Shown here: in pieces, positions 1-8,429 of the stretch
Numbering within the stretch: the first letter of the stretch is position 1
Layout of the letters: each line of letters starts with the position of its first letter
Assembly: GCA_002398405.1 (NCBI GenBank)
Contig: DGYN01000013.1
Location: 27,299 to 69,344, forward strand
Length of the DNA stretch: 42,046 bases
DNA from: Caulobacteraceae bacterium UBA5005
GTDB lineage: Bacteria; Pseudomonadota; Alphaproteobacteria; Caulobacterales; Caulobacteraceae
Direction: 5' to 3'
Notes under the pieces: generated by a model
The model's input: the letters and a program-made list of their open reading frames with translations, nothing else
Database searches by the model: none
What the model was told of the DNA's origin: nothing
Made by a program: the position numbers and the translations under genes

Positions 1-674
1 TCACCACCGACCACATCAGCCCGGCCGGCAACATCAAGAAGGTCTCCCCCGCCGGCGCCTATCTGTCGGAGCACGGGGTCGATGCGCTCGACTTCAACTC
101 CTATGGCGCGCGCCGCGGCAACCACGAGGTGATGATGCGGGGCACCTTCGCCAACATCCGCATCCGCAACAAGATGACCCCCGAGATCGAGGGCGGTGTG
201 ACCAAGCACTACCCGTCGGGCGAAGTCATGCCGATCTATGACGCGGCCATGAAGTACCAGACCGAAGGCCGGCCCTGCGTCGTCTTCGCGGGCAAGGAGT
301 ACGGCACGGGCTCGTCCCGCGACTGGGCGGCCAAGGGTGCGAAATTGCTGGGGGTTCGGGCCGTGATCGCCGAGACCTTCGAGCGTATCCACCGCTCGAA
401 TCTGGTGGGCATGGGCGTGCTGCCGCTGCAGTTCAAGATCGACGGCTGGCAGAAACTGGGCCTGACCGGCGAGGAGATCGTCACCATCCGCGGTCTCCTG
501 GACGTCAGCCCGCGCCGGACCCTCACCGTCGAGCTCTACCGCCCGTCGGACGGCCGCGTCGCGCGCTTCCCGGTGATCTGCCGCATCGATACCCCGACCG
601 AGCTTGAGTACTTCAAGAACGGCGGCGTTCTGAATTATGTCCTTCGCAATCTCGCCAAGGACGCGGCGGCGTAA
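1..674 (+). CDS. acnA: Aconitate hydratase, C-terminal part (truncated by window edge)
   Basis: This is the 3' end of an aconitase of the AcnA/IRP1 type, which interconverts citrate and isocitrate in the TCA cycle. The reading frame is open from base 3 and starts with TTDHISPAGN, the conserved start of the C-terminal swivel-domain region. Further on it contains the hallmark GKEYGTGSSRDWAAKG and the segment ETFERIHRSNLVGMGVLPLQF, which carry substrate-binding Arg and Ser residues. The iron-sulfur cysteines lie in the missing N-terminal part. About 223 codons of roughly 890 are present, and the natural stop is TAA at 672-674. The internal ATG at 129 is not the true start. The family assignment is very secure. 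Confidence 0.97.
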   Translation, partial: TTDHISPAGNIKKVSPAGAYLSEHGVDALDFNSYGARRGNHEVMMRGTFANIRIRNKMTPEIEGGVTKHYPSGEVMPIYDAAMKYQTEGRPCVVFAGKEYGTGSSRDWAAKGAKLLGVRAVIAETFERIHRSNLVGMGVLPLQFKIDGWQKLGLTGEEIVTIRGLLDVSPRRTLTVELYRPSDGRVARFPVICRIDTPTELEYFKNGGVLNYVLRNLAKDAAA

Positions 675-744
675 GAGTCACACAAATACAACAGTCACGG
701 CGAGTTGAGGGGCGCGTGTCCCTCTTCTTTGCCTTAATGGGCCC

Positions 745-1428
745 ATGCGACTGGGCCTTTTGACCTTTGTGGCCGTCTTGACCCTGGCGAGTGTTGCTCA
801 GGCGCGCCCGCCTGTGGTCGTCGAGCTCTATACCAGCCAGGGGTGCGGCGCCTGCGCCGACGCCAGCGGCCCGATCATCGACATGGCCGGCGAAGAGATT
901 CTGCCGCTCGTCTTCTCCGTGGACTACTGGGACTACCTGGGATGGCGGGACACCTTCGCCAAGCCGGAGTTCTCCGCGCGCCAGCGGACCTACGCCGAAC
1001 GGTTCGAGGACCGGACGGTGTTCACTCCTCAGGTGGTGGTCGGCGGCATGGGCCAGGCCATGGCCTCGGAGACCAAGACCGTTGACCGCCTGATCCGCAG
1101 CGCCGCCCGCGCCATGGCCGATCCGCCCCAGATCCTGATGCAGGGAAACCGCGTCCTGGTGGGCACAGGAACCAGGCTGACGGCGCCGGCCGATGTCTGG
1201 CTGATCCGCTATGATCCGCGGGGGCAACTCGTCGACGTGCGCAAGGGCGAGAACCAGGGCCGGACCCTCGGCTACCGCAATGTCGTCAAGGAACTGGTCC
1301 GGATCGGCGGCTGGGGCGGCAAGCCGGTCGCCTTCGACCTTCCCGCGGCCAAGGAAAAGGGCCTCGAGACCCTGATCATGATCCAGCAGCCCAAGGGCGG
1401 CCCAGTCCTGGCCCTGCTGGCGGATTAG
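745..1428 (+). CDS. DUF1223 family exported thioredoxin-fold protein
   Basis: A 227-residue protein with an N-terminal signal peptide (residues 1-20, likely cut after AQA). The mature part begins with a beta strand, VVVELYTSQGC, and a CxxC pair (CGAC, residues 34-37). This arrangement is typical of DUF1223 proteins, which have a thioredoxin-like fold. Further typical segments are FSVDYWDYLGW and TPQVVVGG. By family knowledge it is probably a periplasmic or secreted thiol protein, but no substrate is known. It lies 70 bases after aconitase without a clear terminator, so it could be read from its own weak promoter or by read-through. No strong ribosome-binding site is visible ahead of the ATG. 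The family call is secure; the function is not. Confidence 0.85.
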   Translation: MRLGLLTFVAVLTLASVAQARPPVVVELYTSQGCGACADASGPIIDMAGEEILPLVFSVDYWDYLGWRDTFAKPEFSARQRTYAERFEDRTVFTPQVVVGGMGQAMASETKTVDRLIRSAARAMADPPQILMQGNRVLVGTGTRLTAPADVWLIRYDPRGQLVDVRKGENQGRTLGYRNVVKELVRIGGWGGKPVAFDLPAAKEKGLETLIMIQQPKGGPVLALLAD

Positions 1429-1433
1429 TCGGA

Positions 1434-1554
1434 TTTGTCATCCCGGCCGTAGCGTAGCGAAGAGCCGGGACCCAGCAGCCGTACTCGACGAGGCGCCGGT
1501 GGGCGGCAAAGCGGCTGGATCCCGGACAACGCTTCGCGTTTCCGGGATGGCAAA
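1434..1554. repeat. 121-bp palindromic intergenic repeat element
   Basis: The outer arms 1434-1446 (TTTGTCATCCCGG) and 1542-1554 (CCGGGATGGCAAA) are inverted repeats matching at 12 of 13 positions. Inner arms CCGGGACCCAG (1465-1475) and CTGGATCCCGG (1515-1525) match at 10 of 11. A short hairpin, AACGC-ttc-GCGTT, lies near the right end. The element fills the gap between the convergent DUF1223 and Rieske genes. It resembles the REP-like families scattered through alphaproteobacterial genomes. It contains a 67-codon open frame that I do not regard as a gene. It may act as a bidirectional terminator or mRNA-end structure. Confidence 0.75.
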
Positions 1555-1559
1555 ACCTA

Positions 1560-1916
1560 CTACCCCGCCCGAACGATCCCTCTGACGACGGTGACCGGCC
1601 ATCGGGTCAGATGCTCGCCAAAGCAGGGGCCCGAGATGCATTCCCCCGTGCCCTTCAGGAACAGCGCGCCATGGCCGGAGCAGAGGATGAACCTGTTGTC
1701 CCGCGTCAGGTACCGGTCAGGGCCGGACGCCAGGGGCCATCCGGCGTGGGGGCAGCTGTCGACATAGCCGCGCACCTCGGCCCCCTCGCGCAGCACAAAG
1801 CCGGAGAACAGGGCGTCGCCCTCGCGGAAGACAAAACCCTTGCCCCCCGGATTGGCGATCTCCTCCAGCGCGCAGAGCGCGGTCCCGAAGGCCGGCTTTG
1901 CGGGGTTTTCGCTCAC
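1560..1916 (-). CDS. Rieske 2Fe-2S ferredoxin-like protein
   Basis: A 118-residue soluble protein with a Rieske motif: C55-P-H57 (in SCPHAGWPL) and, 21 residues after H57, C79-S-G-H82 (in CSGHGALF). Two cysteines and two histidines are therefore present to hold a [2Fe-2S] cluster. The length fits a stand-alone ferredoxin of the NirD/BphF type and leaves no room for a catalytic domain. The chosen start is GTG at 1916, because it overlaps the TGA stop of the upstream YciI gene as GTGA, giving translational coupling. The same frame stays open much further upstream, but only as a shadow of the YciI and gpsA genes. It is the last gene of the tsaD-gpsA-yciI operon. The electron-transfer partner is unknown. 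Confidence 0.85.
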   Translation of the reverse strand: MSENPAKPAFGTALCALEEIANPGGKGFVFREGDALFSGFVLREGAEVRGYVDSCPHAGWPLASGPDRYLTRDNRFILCSGHGALFLKGTGECISGPCFGEHLTRWPVTVVRGIVRAG

Positions 1917-2200
1917 GCCAGGGCGCCGCGCACCACGCGGAAGGGGCGCACGGTGGTCTCGGCAAAGACGCCGGCCAGGGCATAGGGGTCCTCGGCGGCG
2001 AAGGTCTCGACGGCCGCCTGGTCCTGCGCCTCGATGATGAACATCGAACCGACCATCCCGCCCGCCTCGTCCAGGAAGGGCCCCGCCAGCTTGACCATCG
2101 ACAGGCGGTCGTCGACGTACTGCAGGTGGGCGGGCCGAGCCCCCATCCGCGCCTCCAGGGCGTCCTTGCGGTCGATGCAGGTGAGCACGAACAGGGCCAT
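1913..2200 (-). CDS. YciI family protein
   Basis: A 95-residue YciI-like protein (dimeric alpha+beta barrel, ferredoxin-like fold). It shows the family pattern: an N-terminal strand MALFVLTCIDR, a central RPAHLQYV segment with the conserved His, GPFLDE, then FIIEAQDQAAVETFAAEDPY. Members of this family are small, and their chemistry is mostly undefined, although some have roles in ring cleavage or dehalogenation. It begins directly after the gpsA stop (2201) and overlaps the Rieske start. It therefore sits in a tight operon that travels with housekeeping genes in alphaproteobacteria. Confidence 0.88.
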   Translation of the reverse strand: MALFVLTCIDRKDALEARMGARPAHLQYVDDRLSMVKLAGPFLDEAGGMVGSMFIIEAQDQAAVETFAAEDPYALAGVFAETTVRPFRVVRGALA

Positions 2201-3199
2201 CTAGAACTCCGGCTTCAGGGGACGGGACAGCAAGGCCGCCATGGCCTGATCGACGCCGGTTTCCCCGGCCAGGATCGCGGCGACGGCGTCGCAGATGGGC
2301 AGCTCGACCCCAAGTTTTCCAGCCAGCGCCCGCACCGCCGGGGCGGACGAGACGCCCTCCGCCACCGACAGCTTGCCGGAAAGGGCGGCTTCCAGGGTCT
2401 CCCCCCGGCCAAGCGCCAGACCGACGCTCATGTTGCGCGACTGCGGGCTGGAACAGGTGAGCACCAGGTCCCCCAGCCCGCAAAGGCCAGCCAGGGTCTC
2501 GGCCTCCGCCCCCAGCTCCACCGCGAAGCGGGTCATTTCCGCGAACCCCCGGGTGATCAGGGCCGCGTGAGCCGAACGGCCCAGGCCCCGGCCTTCGACC
2601 ATGCCGCAGGCGATGGCCAGGACGTTCTTGATCGCGCCGCCGGCCTCCGCCCCGATGATGTCTGAGGTCAGATAGGGCCGGAACGCCGGGCCGGCGATGG
2701 CCTCGGCGATCATCCGCCCCAGGATCTCGTCGCGGCAGGCCAGGGTCACGGCGGTGGGCAGGCCCCGCGCCACCTCGCCCGCGAAACTTGGGCCGGACAG
2801 GACGGCGGCGGGGGTGTCGGGAAGGGTCTCCTCAAGGACCTCGGTCATCAGCTTCAGCGTGCCCTGCTCGATCCCCTTGGCGCAGAGCACGACGGGGACT
2901 TCCGGCCGCGCCGAGCCGGCGTATTGCGCCAGGGTGGCCCGCAGATGCTGGGCGGGCGCCACCGCCAGGATCAGGTCCCAGGGGGCGAGGTCGGCCAGGT
3001 CGGTGGTGACGTCGATATGAGGGTCCAGGGGCACGCCGGGCAGGAAGGCGGTGTTCTCCCGCTTTTGCGAGATGTCGGCGCAGACCGAAGCCTCCTTGGC
3101 CCACAGGGTGACCGTGAGCCCCGCCCGCGCGCAGACCTGGGCCAGCGCCGTTCCCCAGGCCCCGCCGCCGATTACCCCGACGGATGTGAATGCACTCAT
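2201..3199 (-). CDS. gpsA: Glycerol-3-phosphate dehydrogenase [NAD(P)+]
   Basis: A 332-residue enzyme that makes sn-glycerol 3-phosphate from dihydroxyacetone phosphate for phospholipid synthesis. The Rossmann nucleotide-binding motif is at residues 11-16 (GGGAWG, within VGVIGGGAWGTALA). The substrate-domain hallmark GGAIKNVLAIACGMVEG carries the catalytic lysine. LCGLGDLVLTCSSPQSRN is the typical C-terminal domain signature. The length is normal for the family. Its ATG overlaps the tsaD stop by four bases (ATGA), so it is translationally coupled to tsaD. The gene pair is common in alphaproteobacteria. Confidence 0.97.
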   Translation of the reverse strand: MSAFTSVGVIGGGAWGTALAQVCARAGLTVTLWAKEASVCADISQKRENTAFLPGVPLDPHIDVTTDLADLAPWDLILAVAPAQHLRATLAQYAGSARPEVPVVLCAKGIEQGTLKLMTEVLEETLPDTPAAVLSGPSFAGEVARGLPTAVTLACRDEILGRMIAEAIAGPAFRPYLTSDIIGAEAGGAIKNVLAIACGMVEGRGLGRSAHAALITRGFAEMTRFAVELGAEAETLAGLCGLGDLVLTCSSPQSRNMSVGLALGRGETLEAALSGKLSVAEGVSSAPAVRALAGKLGVELPICDAVAAILAGETGVDQAMAALLSRPLKPEF

Positions 3200-4269
3200 G
3201 CCTTGGCCCCTTTGCGTCCCGGCGGGTGGACAGGATTGGCCAGGGCGGCGGCCTCGTCCAGGGGCCAGCGCGGCCGCGCCGCAGCGTCAATGCCGGAGGA
3301 CAGCCCCAGCGCCAGGCGTTCGGCGCCCGCCAGGGCGATCATGGCGGCGTTGTCGGTGCAGTATTTCAAGGGTGGGGCGTGGAAGGAAAAGCCGTGCATC
3401 GACGCCTTCGCCTGCAGGGCCTCGCGCACCGCCTGATTGGCGGCGACCCCGCCGGCCACCACGAACCGGCGCTCGGCGTGCTCATGGCCCTCCATGGCCT
3501 TGGCCGTCTGGTCGGCCAGCTGACGGGCGATGGCGGCCTGGACGCAGGCGGCCAGGTCAGCCCGTTCCGCATCGGTGGTCAGGGTCTGCGCGATCCGGGC
3601 GGCGGCGGTCTTCAGGCCGGAGAAGGAAAAGTCGCATCCCTCGCGGCCCAACAGCGACCGGGGCAGGGGATATCGGGCGGCGTCGCCCTCCCTGGCCAGC
3701 GCCTCCAGGGCCGGGCCGCCGGGGTAGGGCAGGCCCAGGGCCTTGGCGATCTTGTCGAAGGCCTCGCCCGCCGCATCGTCGATGGTCGAGCCCAGGCGGA
3801 TCGCCTTGCCGACGCCCTCCACGGCCAGAAGCTGGCAATGGCCGCCCGAGACCAGGAGCAGCAGGAAAGGATAGGCGATGGGCTCGGCCAGGCGCGCCGA
3901 GACCGCGTGGCCTTCCAGGTGATTGACGGCGACGAGCGGAATGCCCCTGGCGAGCGCGATGGCCTTTCCGGCCGCCAGGCCCACCATCACCCCGCCCACC
4001 AGCCCTGGCCCAGCGGTGGCGGCGACGCCTGTAAGGTCGGCGAACTTGACGTTCGCCTCGGCCATGGCCCGCGCGATGATGGCGTCGACCACCTCCACAT
4101 GCGCCCGTGCGGCGATTTCCGGCACCACGCCGCCGAACGGCTTATGGGCCTCGACCTGGCTGGCGACGATCGAGGAGGCCACCTCCACCCGGCCATCGCC
4201 GAACAGGCGCACCACCGCGGCGGCGGTTTCGTCGCAACTGGTTTCGATGCCAAGGACAGTGAGGGTCAT
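3196..4269 (-). CDS. tsaD: tRNA N6-adenosine threonylcarbamoyltransferase TsaD
   Basis: A 357-residue cytoplasmic enzyme that transfers the threonylcarbamoyl group to A37 of ANN-decoding tRNAs, acting with TsaB and TsaE. The N-terminal ASKHA signature GIETSCDET is at residues 7-15. The metal-binding HLEGH has its histidines at 117 and 121. LLVSGGHCQL, a phosphate-binding loop, and VAGGVAANQAVRE near the C-terminus complete the fold. It starts the operon tsaD-gpsA-yciI-Rieske, divergent from hemC with 99 bases between the start codons. That tsaD/hemC head-to-head arrangement recurs in alphaproteobacteria. Confidence 0.97.
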   Translation of the reverse strand: MTLTVLGIETSCDETAAAVVRLFGDGRVEVASSIVASQVEAHKPFGGVVPEIAARAHVEVVDAIIARAMAEANVKFADLTGVAATAGPGLVGGVMVGLAAGKAIALARGIPLVAVNHLEGHAVSARLAEPIAYPFLLLLVSGGHCQLLAVEGVGKAIRLGSTIDDAAGEAFDKIAKALGLPYPGGPALEALAREGDAARYPLPRSLLGREGCDFSFSGLKTAAARIAQTLTTDAERADLAACVQAAIARQLADQTAKAMEGHEHAERRFVVAGGVAANQAVREALQAKASMHGFSFHAPPLKYCTDNAAMIALAGAERLALGLSSGIDAAARPRWPLDEAAALANPVHPPGRKGAKA

Positions 4270-4368
4270 CTTAGGTGGCGCACATCATTGTTTGTTGGGC
4301 GATGGGCGCCGAAACCGGCGGCCACTTTCGGCTATCACCCTTAGTCTGGACCGGGTATCTCCCCCATC

Positions 4369-5322
4369 GTGACAAGGCAACCACTCCTGCGTATCGGAAC
4401 CCGCGGCTCCAAGCTGGCGCTCGCCCAATCCGGCATGATGCAAAGGCGCATCTGCGCAGCGCTCGGCCATGATCCGGCGCAGGCTGACATGGTCTGCCCG
4501 CTCACCGTCATCACCACCTCGGGCGACATCATCCAGGACCGGCGGCTGCTGGAAGCCGGCGGCAAGGCCCTGTTCGTCAAGGAAATCGAGGAAGCGCTCC
4601 TCGCCGGGACCATCGACTGCGCCATCCACTCGATGAAGGACGTCCCCGCAGAACTGCCGCATGGCCTGGTCATCGCCGCCATCCCGGAGCGCGAAGACCC
4701 GCGCGACGCCTTCATGTCGGTCAAGTACGAGACCTTCGACGCCCTGCCTAAGGGCGCGGTCCTGGGGACCGCGAGCCTGCGCCGTCAGACGCAGTCCCTG
4801 TTCCGCCGCCCCGACCTCAAGGTCGAGATGCTGCGCGGCAACGTCGATACCCGCCTTGCCAAACTGGAGGCCGGGGTCGCCGACGCCATCCTGCTTGCCC
4901 TGTCGGGGCTCAACCGCCTGGGCCTTGGCCATCTGCCCAAAGACCTCATCGACCCGGTCGCCGCCCCGCCCGCGCCGGGCCAGGGCGCGCTGGCCATCGA
5001 GACCCGCGAAGGGGACAAGGGCGCCGCCTGGCTCGCCGCCCTGCACCACCATCCCACGGCGATCTGTGTCGCCGCCGAGCGGGGGGCCCTGGAAGCCCTT
5101 GAAGGGTCCTGCCGGACCGCCATCGGCGCCCACGCCCGCATCCTGGGCGACGACGTCGACCTCATCGTCGAGGCCTTTACCCCCGACGCGGCTCAACGAT
5201 TCCGCCGGGAGGCCTCGGTGCGGCTCACGGGGGATGGACCCGCCCGGGCCCTGGGCGTGGAACTGGGCCGCTCCATTGCCGAAGAGGGCGGCGCGCGCCT
5301 CGCGCTTCCGCCAACCGCCTGA
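4369..5322 (+). CDS. hemC: Porphobilinogen deaminase (hydroxymethylbilane synthase)
   Basis: A 317-residue enzyme that polymerises four porphobilinogen units into hydroxymethylbilane for haem and cobalamin-type tetrapyrroles. It starts with GTG at 4369. RIGTRGSKLALAQS is the N-terminal signature. HSMKDVP carries the catalytic Asp91. LRGNVDTRLAKL binds substrate. C248 in LEGSCRTAIGAH is the dipyrromethane cofactor attachment cysteine. The stop TGA shares its last base with the hemD ATG (TGATG), so the two genes are coupled. Length and all key residues are normal. Confidence 0.97.
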   Translation: MTRQPLLRIGTRGSKLALAQSGMMQRRICAALGHDPAQADMVCPLTVITTSGDIIQDRRLLEAGGKALFVKEIEEALLAGTIDCAIHSMKDVPAELPHGLVIAAIPEREDPRDAFMSVKYETFDALPKGAVLGTASLRRQTQSLFRRPDLKVEMLRGNVDTRLAKLEAGVADAILLALSGLNRLGLGHLPKDLIDPVAAPPAPGQGALAIETREGDKGAAWLAALHHHPTAICVAAERGALEALEGSCRTAIGAHARILGDDVDLIVEAFTPDAAQRFRREASVRLTGDGPARALGVELGRSIAEEGGARLALPPTA

Positions 5323-5984
5323 TGCGCCTGTGGGTCACCCGCACCGAGCCGGGGGCCAGCGCGACCGCTGATCGTCTGCGCCGCGCCGGCCATGACCCCG
5401 TGGTCGCCCCTGCCCTGGTGACGCAGGCGTTGCCCAACGCCCGCCTTGACCTGACCCGCGCCGCCGCCCTGGCCTTCACCAGCCGCAACGCCGTCGATGT
5501 CTTTGGCAAACTGAGCTCCCGCCGCGACCTGCCGGTCTTCGCCACCGGCGAGGCGACAGCGGCGGCGGCGCGTAATCTCGGCTTTTCCCGCGTCAGCTCC
5601 GCCGATGGCGGGGTGGCTGATCTCGCCGCCTTGATCCTCCAGCACCCGCCGGGTGGCGATGTAATCTGGCCCGGCCCCACAGAGCCCGCGGGGGATCTGG
5701 CGGCTCTGCTCGCCGCAGGGGGCCTTCGGGCCTGGCTGCAGCCGGTCTACCGCAGCCTTGAAAGCGGCGAGGCCCCTCCGGCGCTCATCGATGGGATCGT
5801 CATTCACTCGCCCAAGGCGGCCCGGGCCGTCGCCAGGGTGCTGCGTGAGGATCTCGCGGCCAAGCTTGTCCTCTTCGCCATCTCCCCGGCCGCCGCCGAG
5901 CCCCTGCTGGACTTCCCCTTTTCCCGTGTGTCTGTGGCGCCGCGGCCTAACGAAACGGCGCTGCTATCGACTATTGCGGGTTGA
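5322..5984 (+). CDS. hemD: Uroporphyrinogen-III synthase
   Basis: A 220-residue protein assigned to uroporphyrinogen-III synthase, which closes and inverts ring D of hydroxymethylbilane. The sequence family is poorly conserved. The N-terminus RLWVTRTEPGA, the segment AFTSRNAVDVF, the FATGEATAAAARNLGF motif and HSPKAARAVARVL all match it. Its position immediately after hemC, with start and stop overlapping, makes the call firm. It is followed after 30 bases by the Mic60-like gene. Confidence 0.92.
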   Translation: MRLWVTRTEPGASATADRLRRAGHDPVVAPALVTQALPNARLDLTRAAALAFTSRNAVDVFGKLSSRRDLPVFATGEATAAAARNLGFSRVSSADGGVADLAALILQHPPGGDVIWPGPTEPAGDLAALLAAGGLRAWLQPVYRSLESGEAPPALIDGIVIHSPKAARAVARVLREDLAAKLVLFAISPAAAEPLLDFPFSRVSVAPRPNETALLSTIAG

Positions 5985-6014
5985 CCCGGGCCGCGGCAGG
6001 GGTGAGCTAAGGTC

Positions 6015-6875
6015 ATGACGTCGACCGAGCCTGCGTCTCCGCCCGCTGATCCCGCGCGCTATCGGCGCAAGGGCCTCGGCGTTGGCTTCTGGCTTTTGAT
6101 CATCTTCGGCTTTGGCTGCATTGGCCTTGGCGTTTTCGTCGCCAAATATGTGCCGGCCCTGACCGCCAGGAAGGACCCCGCGCCGGCCGCCACGGTCGAG
6201 CCTTGGCGCAAGTCGAGCACCGAGCCCGTCACCACCGTCGTCACCCCCGCCGCCGCTCCGGCGGTCGCCGTCCCGGCCGCCCCCGCCGGCGACTATTCCG
6301 CCCTGTCCGCCCGCATCGCCGAGCTTGAGGCCGGCCAGACCCGCACCCTGCAGGCGGCGTCCAGTGCGCTGGCGGCCTCCGCCCTCTTTCAGGCGGCCCA
6401 GACCTCCAGGCCGTTCGCGGCGGAACTCTCGGCGGTCGAGCCCCTGATGGGCGCATCGCCCGACCTTGCCAGCCTTCGCAGGATCGCGGCCACCGGCGCC
6501 CCAACCAGGGCCAGCCTTTCGGCGGAATTTCCCGCCGCCGCTTCCCGCGCCATCGCCGCCTCCAGAAGGCCCGATTCCCGCGCCAGCCTGTTCGACAGGG
6601 TTCGTCACGCCTTGGGGAGCGTCATCACCATCCGCCGCATCGACGTCACCGAGGGCAAGAGCGCTCACGCCGTCTTGGCGAGGGCCGAGGTTAAGGTCAG
6701 CGAGGGCGATGTCGAAGGCGCCCTGACCGAACTCGACACCCTGCCCCCCGCCGCCCGCGACGCGCTGGGGACCTGGCGGGTGCGCGCCGAACAGCGGGCC
6801 GAGGTCGACCGCCGCGTGGCCGCCCTGCGGGAGACCGCGGTGCGGGCGTTGCGTGAGACGGGGACGGCTTCGTGA
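6015..6875 (+). CDS. Mic60/mitofilin-like inner-membrane protein
   Basis: A 286-residue protein with a short cytosolic N-terminus, one membrane segment (about residues 22-45, GFWLLIIFGFGCIGLGVFVA) and a long Ala-rich, probably helical periplasmic part. The C-terminal ~70 residues (EVKVSEGDVEGALTEL... WRVRAEQRAEVDRRVAALRE) resemble the mitofilin domain. Alphaproteobacterial Mic60 homologues, linked to bending of intracytoplasmic membranes, are known to lie between hemD and hemY, exactly this position. The protein is short compared with mitochondrial Mic60 and has only a weak coiled-coil region. Its stop overlaps the hemY GTG by GTGA. The assignment rests on topology, C-terminal pattern and synteny. 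Confidence 0.75.
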   Translation: MTSTEPASPPADPARYRRKGLGVGFWLLIIFGFGCIGLGVFVAKYVPALTARKDPAPAATVEPWRKSSTEPVTTVVTPAAAPAVAVPAAPAGDYSALSARIAELEAGQTRTLQAASSALAASALFQAAQTSRPFAAELSAVEPLMGASPDLASLRRIAATGAPTRASLSAEFPAAASRAIAASRRPDSRASLFDRVRHALGSVITIRRIDVTEGKSAHAVLARAEVKVSEGDVEGALTELDTLPPAARDALGTWRVRAEQRAEVDRRVAALRETAVRALRETGTAS

Positions 6876-8380
6876 TCCGCGTCTCCGTTGTTCTTTTCCT
6901 GATCGCGGCCCTGGCGGTCGCAACGCTCTCCTGGATGAACGATCCAGGCCAGGCCAGCCTGATCTGGCTGGGCCTGCGCCTCGACATGCCGGCGGCCGTG
7001 GCGGTTCTGTTCGTCCTGGCCGGCGCCCTGGCCGCGACGATCTTCTGGCGCGTGGTGCTGTGGGTGGCGACCGCCCCCAAACGCGCCGCCCAGGCGAGAG
7101 TTGAACAACGCCGCGTGCAGAGCCAGGAGGCCCTCTCCCGCGGCTTCCTCGCCGCCGCCGCCGGCGATGGCTCCGAGGCCCGGCGCCTGGCCCAGAAGGC
7201 CGCCGACCTGTCCGGGGAAAACCCCGCCCTGGTCAGCATCCTCGCCGCCCAGGCCGCCGAGACCGCGGGCGACCTTCCCGCCGCCAAGGCCGCCTATAGG
7301 GCTATGCTGAGCTCGCCGGAGATGCGCCTGGCCGCCCTGCGCGGTCTGATGCAGAACGCCCTGGCGCAAAACGACAAGCTCGGCGCCCTCGGCTACGCCC
7401 AGGAGGCCTATAGCCTCGCCCGCACCGCGCGCTGGGCCTGGCGGGCCCTTCTCGAAAACAAGCTGGAGACCGGGGACTGGGCCGCGGCGCTGGACCTCGT
7501 TAAGACCGCGCTCGACCGCAAGATCGTCTCGCCGATCGTCGCCGACCGGGCCCGCGCGGCCCTCCTGGCAGCCTCGGCAGCCAGCCTGGAGGAGCGCCGC
7601 CCGCAGCAGGCCCTGGAGTTCGCCCTGCAGTCGGCCAAACGCAATCCTGGCTTCACCCCCGGCGCGGTGATCGCCGCCCGCCTCCTGGCCGCCGAGGGCA
7701 AGCAGGCCAAGGCCGCCGGCGTCATCGAGGCCGCCTGGAAGGAAGATCCTCATCCGGCGCTTTGGCTGCTCTACCGCGACCTGATCACCGCCGAGAACCC
7801 GCGCGAGCGGGCCCGGCGGCTGGCCGCGCTGGCCGCCCTCAATCCCCTGACCCGCGAGGGCAAGATCCTCGCCGTCGAACAGGCCCTGACCTCGGCCGCC
7901 TTCCCCGACGCCCGCGAGGCGGCCCGCGCCCTTTCCGACGAGCCTCTGACCGCCCGGCTCTGCGGCCTCTTCGCCCGCCTCGCCCACGGCCTGGGCGATG
8001 CCGATGGAGCCCGCGCCTGGATGGCCAAGGGCGCGGTCGCGGCGCAGGAGCCCGACTGGTCCGACATCGACCCGGCCGGCAAGGCCTTCGCCTATCAGCC
8101 CGGCGACTGGGCGCGGCTTGTCTCCGCCTATGCCGAAACCGGCGATCTCATCCATCCGCGCTTCGAGCGCAGCGAGGCCGTGATCAGCGATCTGCCCAAG
8201 ATGCCGGTCGCCTACGACACCCATTCCCCCTTCGTCACCGCCGCCGAGACGGGCTTTGCCCCCATGGCCGATGACCCCGGCTTCTTCGCCGGCGCCTTCG
8301 ACGATGGCGAGGGGGAGGGGCCGTCTCCGCGCGAGCCCGGCAAACGCCGCGGACCCTTGAGCGCCGGGCGGCGGCGCTAA
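6872..8380 (+). CDS. hemY: HemY-like TPR membrane protein
   Basis: A 502-residue protein with two N-terminal membrane helices (about residues 3-20 and 40-70; the loop carries WMNDPGQASLIWLGLRLDMP). The remaining ~400 residues are Ala-rich helices with TPR-like repeats, such as ALSRGFLAAAAGDGSEARRLAQKA. This is the HemY_N plus TPR architecture (COG3898) that is encoded with hemC and hemD. Despite the name it is not protoporphyrinogen oxidase; its role in haem synthesis is still unclear. It starts with GTG overlapping the previous stop. The disordered C-terminus ends in a Gly/Glu/Arg-rich tail. Confidence 0.9.
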   Translation: MIRVSVVLFLIAALAVATLSWMNDPGQASLIWLGLRLDMPAAVAVLFVLAGALAATIFWRVVLWVATAPKRAAQARVEQRRVQSQEALSRGFLAAAAGDGSEARRLAQKAADLSGENPALVSILAAQAAETAGDLPAAKAAYRAMLSSPEMRLAALRGLMQNALAQNDKLGALGYAQEAYSLARTARWAWRALLENKLETGDWAAALDLVKTALDRKIVSPIVADRARAALLAASAASLEERRPQQALEFALQSAKRNPGFTPGAVIAARLLAAEGKQAKAAGVIEAAWKEDPHPALWLLYRDLITAENPRERARRLAALAALNPLTREGKILAVEQALTSAAFPDAREAARALSDEPLTARLCGLFARLAHGLGDADGARAWMAKGAVAAQEPDWSDIDPAGKAFAYQPGDWARLVSAYAETGDLIHPRFERSEAVISDLPKMPVAYDTHSPFVTAAETGFAPMADDPGFFAGAFDDGEGEGPSPREPGKRRGPLSAGRRR

Positions 8381-8429
8381 CGCTTGGCAAGTGGTGCGCG
8401 CACCGCTAAGAAGCGCCACCCCGGATTAG

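Noticed and set aside
1438..1641. A 67-codon frame inside the palindromic repeat
   Set aside because: It overlaps the repeat and the Rieske gene end, has no similarity to any family, and its length is explained by GC content.
8391..8405. Palindrome GGTGCGCGCACC after hemY as a terminator
   Set aside because: It lacks a T-run and has almost no loop; it may be chance in GC-rich DNA.
6665..8419. A 584-codon open frame on the minus strand opposite hemY
   Set aside because: It is fully antisense to a well-supported gene and is Gly/Ala/Arg-rich with no recognisable domain, as expected for mirror frames in high-GC DNA.
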